DNA of 64,000 bases from Myxococcus sp. CA023 (GTDB lineage: Bacteria > Myxococcota > Myxococcia > Myxococcales > Myxococcaceae): contig NZ_JAAEAH010000052.1 of the NCBI RefSeq assembly GCF_010998615.1, positions 1 through 64,000 of the forward strand, in the 5' to 3' direction. Made by a program: the position numbers and the translations under genes. The notes below the pieces were generated by a model that was not told the DNA's origin, did not search any database, and saw only the letters and a program-made list of their open reading frames with translations. The first letter of the stretch is position 1; each line of letters begins with the position of its first letter. This document shows, piece after piece, positions 59,539 through 64,000 of this stretch.

Positions 59539-61593
59539 ATGGAAACGCCCTTGACGCAGCGGCCCGGTGACACCCCCCAGGAGGCCCGCGACAGCTCGCG
59601 ACCGGACCTTCATCTGGTCTTCCCTCCGCAGTGGTCTCCGCTCCAGCCCTTCCTGAGCACCCCGTCGCTCAAGGCCTACCTGGAGCAGAAGGGCCACCGC
59701 GTCCACCAGGACGACTGGAACGTCGTCTTCTACCGCTGGTTCATCAGCCGGGCGCGCCTGCCCCTGGCGCGGGCGCGGCTGGAGCGCTTCATCGAGGCGC
59801 TGACGGATGAGCATCGCCTCTACCGCGCCCGGTGCCTGCAGGCGCTGGCGACGCTGGAGGAGTATGAGCAGCTCATCGTCCAGGTGGAGGGGCTGCGCAC
59901 CGGCGATACCTACGGCACGGTGGAGAGCTTCAAGGACAGCGTGGACGCGCTCAAGGCGCTGCTCGCGGCGTTCTCCGCGGCGGAGCCCGTCATCGAGGTT
60001 GGGACGACGTCACTCCAGGACGGCGACGTCCTGGGCTCCATTCCGTCACTGCTCGCCTTCATCGACAACCGCAACGCCAACCCCTTCATCGCGTTCTTCG
60101 AGGAGCAGGTCGCGAGCGTCAAGCAGTTGCCCCGCTACTTCGGCGTGTCCATCATCGGCACCGAGCAGATTGTCGCGGGACTCACGCTCTGCCGTGTGCT
60201 GAAGCAGCGTCATCCGGACGTCCCGGTGCTGGTGGGGGGGAGCGTGTTCTCCCGCCTGGTGGAGAAGGAAAGCACGTGGGTCACCCAGCTGTTCGGCAGG
60301 TGCTTCGACTTCATCTGCCGGTACGAGGGCGAGCGCCCGTTGGACCGCTTTCTGTCCGTGGAAGACCCACGGGGAGACCGCCCGCCCAACTTCGCCTTCA
60401 TGGAGGGTGAGAACCTGGTGCTGACGCCGCTGGGGGACTCCCTGCCCATGAGTGAGGTCCCCACGCCGGATTTCGAGGGGCTGCCGCTGGACGAGTACCT
60501 GTCCCCCGAGATTGTACTGCCGCTGTTGACGACGCGCGGCTGCTACTGGGGGAAGTGCGCGTTCTGCTACCACGGCATGATTTACGGCGACCGCTACCGC
60601 ATGCGCGCGCCCGAGATGATTGCCAAGGACCTGGAGGTGCTCAACGCGCGCCATGGCGTCCGGCACTTCGCGTTCAACGACGAGGCGCTGCCGCCCAAGC
60701 TCTTCCGCATGTTGCCGCCCGCCGTCCCCAAGGGGCGCTACTTCTTCACCGCGCTCTACAAGTTCGAGAAGTACTTCACGCGGGAGGACTTCCAGAACAT
60801 GCACGACATCGGCTTCCGCTCGCTCTACATCGGGCTGGAGACGGCGTCCGAGCGCGTGCAGCGCCACATGCGCAAGAACAACACGCAGAAGGTGATGGTG
60901 GACAATCTCCAGTTCGCGCACGACGCGGGCATCTGGAGCCATACCTTCAACTTCTTCGGCTTCCCCACGGAGACGGAGGCCGAGGCGGAGGAGACCGTCC
61001 AGTTCCTGCTGGGGCATTCGGACATCCTGCACTCGGAGGGAACGGGGACCTTCGTCTTCGAGCACAACGCGCCCATCCACCTGTCGCCCGAGCAGTTCGG
61101 CGTGAAGGCCTTCAAGCCGCGCACGGACACCGTGCTGGACCTCTTCTATGAGTACGAGCCCGCCACGGGACTGGACGCGGCTGGCGCGCAGGCCGTGCTG
61201 GAGCGCTACAACCGCCTCAAGCGCGAGCGGAAGGTCTACCAGCACGGGCATTGGGTGGACCGGGAGCACCTGCTGCTGCTGCTCAGCCGCTACGGGCGGG
61301 ACGCACTGAAGAAGGCCTTCGCCGAGGTCGAGGATTCGGACCGGGGCTATTCCGCGGCGGAGTTGCTGCGGGGGTATGCGTTCGACACGCCCGAGGGCAA
61401 GCGTCACTTCGTGGTGAACCGGCGGTTGCGCCGGGTGTGCATCACCAACGAGGACGCGGTGCGCATCGTCGGGTGGCTCCAGTTCGGCGCCAAGGTGGAG
61501 GACCTGCTCTCCGCCTATCCCGCGCTGTCGGCCGCGCTGGACCCGGTGCCCGAGGACGTGGTGGAGCTGACAGCGCTGCGCGAAGCGTCCTGA
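59539..61593 (+). CDS. B12-binding-domain radical SAM enzyme
   Basis: A 684-residue radical SAM protein. The iron-sulfur site is C335-X4-C340-X2-C343 in TTRGCYWGKCAFCYHGMIYG, the spacing usual for cobalamin-dependent relatives. Before it, residues ~150-240 look like a Rossmann-type cobalamin-binding domain (YFGVSIIGTEQIVAGLTLCR and PDVPVLVGGS), without the classic DxHxxG. The C-terminal ~60 residues (RHFVVNRRLRRVCITNEDAV then WLQFGAKVEDLL) may be a small winged-helix, recalling peptide-recognition elements. The ATG at 59539 follows GGAGG; an upstream TTG at 59503 is possible. Likely substrate is the peptide encoded just upstream. Confidence 0.82.
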   Translation: METPLTQRPGDTPQEARDSSRPDLHLVFPPQWSPLQPFLSTPSLKAYLEQKGHRVHQDDWNVVFYRWFISRARLPLARARLERFIEALTDEHRLYRARCLQALATLEEYEQLIVQVEGLRTGDTYGTVESFKDSVDALKALLAAFSAAEPVIEVGTTSLQDGDVLGSIPSLLAFIDNRNANPFIAFFEEQVASVKQLPRYFGVSIIGTEQIVAGLTLCRVLKQRHPDVPVLVGGSVFSRLVEKESTWVTQLFGRCFDFICRYEGERPLDRFLSVEDPRGDRPPNFAFMEGENLVLTPLGDSLPMSEVPTPDFEGLPLDEYLSPEIVLPLLTTRGCYWGKCAFCYHGMIYGDRYRMRAPEMIAKDLEVLNARHGVRHFAFNDEALPPKLFRMLPPAVPKGRYFFTALYKFEKYFTREDFQNMHDIGFRSLYIGLETASERVQRHMRKNNTQKVMVDNLQFAHDAGIWSHTFNFFGFPTETEAEAEETVQFLLGHSDILHSEGTGTFVFEHNAPIHLSPEQFGVKAFKPRTDTVLDLFYEYEPATGLDAAGAQAVLERYNRLKRERKVYQHGHWVDREHLLLLLSRYGRDALKKAFAEVEDSDRGYSAAELLRGYAFDTPEGKRHFVVNRRLRRVCITNEDAVRIVGWLQFGAKVEDLLSAYPALSAALDPVPEDVVELTALREAS

Positions 61594-61650
61594 TGCCGGC
61601 GCCCGTGTCCCTCGCTCCTGGAGGCCCAGGGCGCGAGGGACAGCGCCCCG

Positions 61651-63999
61651 TCATCGCTTCTGGATGGCGATGATGGGGTCCACGCGGGAGGCGCGGCGCG
61701 CGGGCAGCCAGGTGGCCAGCAGCGCCACGCCGCCCAGCAACAGGGCGAACACGCCGAAGGTCAGTGGGTCCGTCCCGCTGACGCCGTACAGCAGGCTTTC
61801 CATGTAGCGGGACAGTCCGAAGGCGGCGACGAGCCCCACGCCGATTCCCAATCCCGCCATCTTCATGCCCTGGTCCATGACCAGCCGCACCACCCGGCCC
61901 GGAGGCGCCCCAAGCGCCATGCGGATGCCAATCTCCTGGGTGCGTTGCGAGACGAGGTAGGAGATGACGCCGTAGAGGCCCGCGGTGGCCAGCACCAGCG
62001 CGATGAGCGCGAACGCGCCCAGGAGCGTGAGGCTCAGGCGCCGTCCCGCCACGGACTGCTGGATGATCTCCTCCATGGTCATGATGTTGTAGAGCGGCTG
62101 CTCGGAGTCCACGGCGCGCACCGCGCCGCGCAGTGTGGCCGCCACGCCAGCGGGCGCCGTGTGTGTCTTGAGCACCAGCGTCACCGCTTGGAAGTACCAG
62201 AGCGTGGAGCGCGGATGGTTGTAGGGGAGGTGGACCTCGGGGAGGGGCTGCTGGTCCAGGCCCGCCTGCCGCACGTCTCCCACCACGCCGATGATTTCCA
62301 CGGGCTGGCCCCCGATGAGCAGCCGGCGTCCCACGGCCTCGCTTCCCGCGAAGTGCCGGCGGGCGAGGGCCTGGTTGACGATGACGACCTGCTCGGCGCC
62401 GCGGCCGTCGTCCTCGGTGAAGTCGCGGCCGGCCAGCAACGGTATCCCCAGCGACTTGAACAGGTCCGGGCTGGTCGTCCTGAACTCCGCGAACAGCGTC
62501 TTGCCCGGCTCCGCCGGCAGCTCTCCCTCCACGGCGTAGTCCCCGCTGGTCCACGCCGTCTGGATGGGCAGGAGGGAGATGAGCGCCGCGGACTCCACGC
62601 CCGGGAGCGTCCGGGCCTTCTCCAGGATGGGCTGGAAGAGGCGCTCGACGACCTCCTCACGGGGGTACTGGTTCGGGGTGATGGGCAGGTGGGCGGTGAG
62701 GACGTGGCGCGGCTCCAGCCCGGGCTCGGTGCCCAGCAACTTCACGAAGCCTCGCAGCAGCAGCCCCGCTCCGACGAGCAGCACCAACGACAGGGCCACC
62801 TCCGTCACGACGAGCGCGCCGCGAAAGTAGTGGTGCGCGCGCGACGGAGACTGCTTGGCCCCTGGCTCGGCGAGGCTGACGCGCAGCGGCGTGCGCGTGG
62901 CCTGGAGCGCCGGTGTCAGGCCGAAGGTGAGCGCGCTTCCCACGGATATCAGCAGGAGGAAGCCGAGGACCCGTCCGTTGAGGGGAAGGTCCCCGGTGAG
63001 TGGGAAGGACGCCCGGACCAGGTTGCCCATGGCGCTCACACCCCAGGCGCCCAGGAGCACGCCCAGCAGCGCGCCCAGCAGCGACAGCAGCAGGCTCTCC
63101 ACCAGGAGCTGCCGCACGATGTGTCCCCGGCTCGCGCCCAATGCGAAGCGGACAGCAATCTCCTGTTGCCGCGTGGAGGTCCGGGCGAGCAGCAGGTTGG
63201 CCACGTTGGCGCATGCGATGAGCAGCACCAGCAGCACCGCGCCCTGCAGGAGCAGCAGCGTGGGCCGCACGTTGCCCGTCACCGTCTCCGCCAGGGACAC
63301 CGCCGTGGCGCTCCGCCCGGCTTGCTGCGCGGGGTGCTCTTCCTCGATGCGGCGCGCCACTTCCTTCAGCTCCGCGGCGAGCGTCTGGGGCGGGACACCC
63401 GGGCGCAGCCGCCCGAGGACACTCAGGAAGTGCGAGCCCCGGTTGTCCACCCGGTCGGCGGAGGGGACGAAGGGGATGAAGACCTCCATCCGGGCTCCCG
63501 CGGGAAAGCCCACCGCCGTGGGCAGGACGCCCACCACGGTGTGCGGCTGCCCGTCCAGCGTCAGCGTGCGTCCGACGAGGCCCGGGTCGGCTCCGAAGCG
63601 GCGTTGCCACAGGCCCTCACCGATGACGACGACGGGCGCGGCCCCAGGCTGGTCATCTCCGGGCGCGAAGCCGGGGCCCAGCTTGGGCTGCGTTCCCAGG
63701 AGCTGGAAGAGGTTGGCCGTGGCCGCCACCACGTTCACCCGCTCCGCGCCCTCGGGCGTCATCAGGTTGCGGCCCTGGAACTCGTAGGCGGCCACGCCTT
63801 CCAGCGAGGGGAGCTGGGTGGACCAGTCCTGGTAATTGGGCCACGACACCGAGCCCAGCCAATTCGGGTCCCGCGCCGGTGTCGTCTCGAAGAGGCGAAC
63901 GAGTTGCCCTGGCTCGTGGTAGGGCAGCGGGCGGAGCAGCACCGCGTCCACCACGCTGAAGATGGCCGCGTTGGCGCCAATCCCAAATGCCAGACACAA
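61651..63999 (-). CDS. ADOP/MacB-type ABC transporter permease, partial
   Basis: At least 782 residues of a large permease; the start lies beyond the window. It has the duplicated FtsX/MacB architecture of the ADOP group: a periplasmic MacB_PCD-like domain, a three-helix FtsX block ([21 protein letters not shown]), a second periplasmic domain and a second FtsX block ending [20 protein letters not shown]. The opening [20 protein letters not shown] is characteristic of the group. Such proteins work in macrolide or peptide export or in envelope complexes, often without their own ATPase gene beside them. It converges with the radical SAM gene. Confidence 0.88.
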   Translation of the reverse strand: MCLAFGIGANAAIFSVVDAVLLRPLPYHEPGQLVRLFETTPARDPNWLGSVSWPNYQDWSTQLPSLEGVAAYEFQGRNLMTPEGAERVNVVAATANLFQLLGTQPKLGPGFAPGDDQPGAAPVVVIGEGLWQRRFGADPGLVGRTLTLDGQPHTVVGVLPTAVGFPAGARMEVFIPFVPSADRVDNRGSHFLSVLGRLRPGVPPQTLAAELKEVARRIEEEHPAQQAGRSATAVSLAETVTGNVRPTLLLLQGAVLLVLLIACANVANLLLARTSTRQQEIAVRFALGASRGHIVRQLLVESLLLSLLGALLGVLLGAWGVSAMGNLVRASFPLTGDLPLNGRVLGFLLLISVGSALTFGLTPALQATRTPLRVSLAEPGAKQSPSRAHHYFRGALVVTEVALSLVLLVGAGLLLRGFVKLLGTEPGLEPRHVLTAHLPITPNQYPREEVVERLFQPILEKARTLPGVESAALISLLPIQTAWTSGDYAVEGELPAEPGKTLFAEFRTTSPDLFKSLGIPLLAGRDFTEDDGRGAEQVVIVNQALARRHFAGSEAVGRRLLIGGQPVEIIGVVGDVRQAGLDQQPLPEVHLPYNHPRSTLWYFQAVTLVLKTHTAPAGVAATLRGAVRAVDSEQPLYNIMTMEEIIQQSVAGRRLSLTLLGAFALIALVLATAGLYGVISYLVSQRTQEIGIRMALGAPPGRVVRLVMDQGMKMAGLGIGVGLVAAFGLSRYMESLLYGVSGTDPLTFGVFALLLGGVALLATWLPARRASRVDPIIAIQKR

Positions 64000-64000
64000 C

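Noticed and set aside
1..64000. CRISPR arrays or insertion sequences
   Set aside because: No regularly spaced repeats, no transposase motifs and no flanking inverted repeats were seen.

Overview
The window comes from a GC-rich myxobacterium, almost certainly a Myxococcus close to M. xanthus. The clearest anchor is the pomY-pomZ-pomX cell-division cluster (939-5204): PomZ is 319 residues with K66, D90 and K268 in place, and PomX is 404 residues with the K13/R15 activating peptide, all as described for M. xanthus. Other Myxococcus markers are two DUF2378 (TIGR02265) proteins, many small lipoproteins, an ELWxxDGT-repeat protein and a cittilin-type precursor peptide. No tRNA, rRNA, CRISPR array or insertion sequence was seen.

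Layout. 1-5.2 kb: XRE-type regulator, then pomYZX. 5.2-9.2 kb: minus-strand run of CHASE2 adenylate/guanylate cyclase, SH3 protein and M48 metalloprotease. 9.4-17.3 kb: DUF924, TspO, a 55-codon gene, a PAS histidine kinase, an M1 aminopeptidase with HEAT-like repeats and a basic tail, a J-domain protein and an EEP-family phosphodiesterase. 17.6-22.8 kb: tandem duplicated lipoproteins, a HipA-like kinase/DUF3037 pair, a subtilase with an N-terminal P domain, and the peroxide-stress pair ohrR-ohr. 22.8-34.6 kb: a WGR/LRR protein, lipoproteins, DUF4139, DUF2378, a lipoprotein amidohydrolase, rhomboid protease, RNase Z and DUF2293. 34.7-39.7 kb: TetR-MFP-RND efflux operon. 39.7-49.5 kb: DUF2378, DUF99, a cold-shock protein, two SRPBCC proteins, an aldo/keto reductase, an astacin-like lipoprotein protease and an ECF42-type sigma factor with its DGPF partner. 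49.6-55.7 kb: a cittilin locus with an intact precursor gene (citA) but a gutted P450 gene, a four-gene siderophore-type ABC importer and a flavoprotein. 55.8-64 kb: small lipoprotein, ELWxxDGT protein, a PDZ-like protein, a signal-bearing poly-glutamine peptide followed by a B12-binding radical SAM enzyme (the best candidate for an undescribed system), and a truncated ADOP/MacB-type permease at the window edge.

Working together: PomXYZ place the division site at midcell. OhrR controls Ohr from an apparently leaderless transcript. The TetR protein probably represses its downstream RND pump. The DGPF/ECF42 pair is a co-transcribed regulatory unit. The iron-type importer lies behind a palindromic, Fur-box-like site. 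The last cluster looks like a precursor plus radical SAM modification system with its own leader, dyad and attenuator-like hairpin. Functions come from motif reading and remembered family knowledge; no database search was run.
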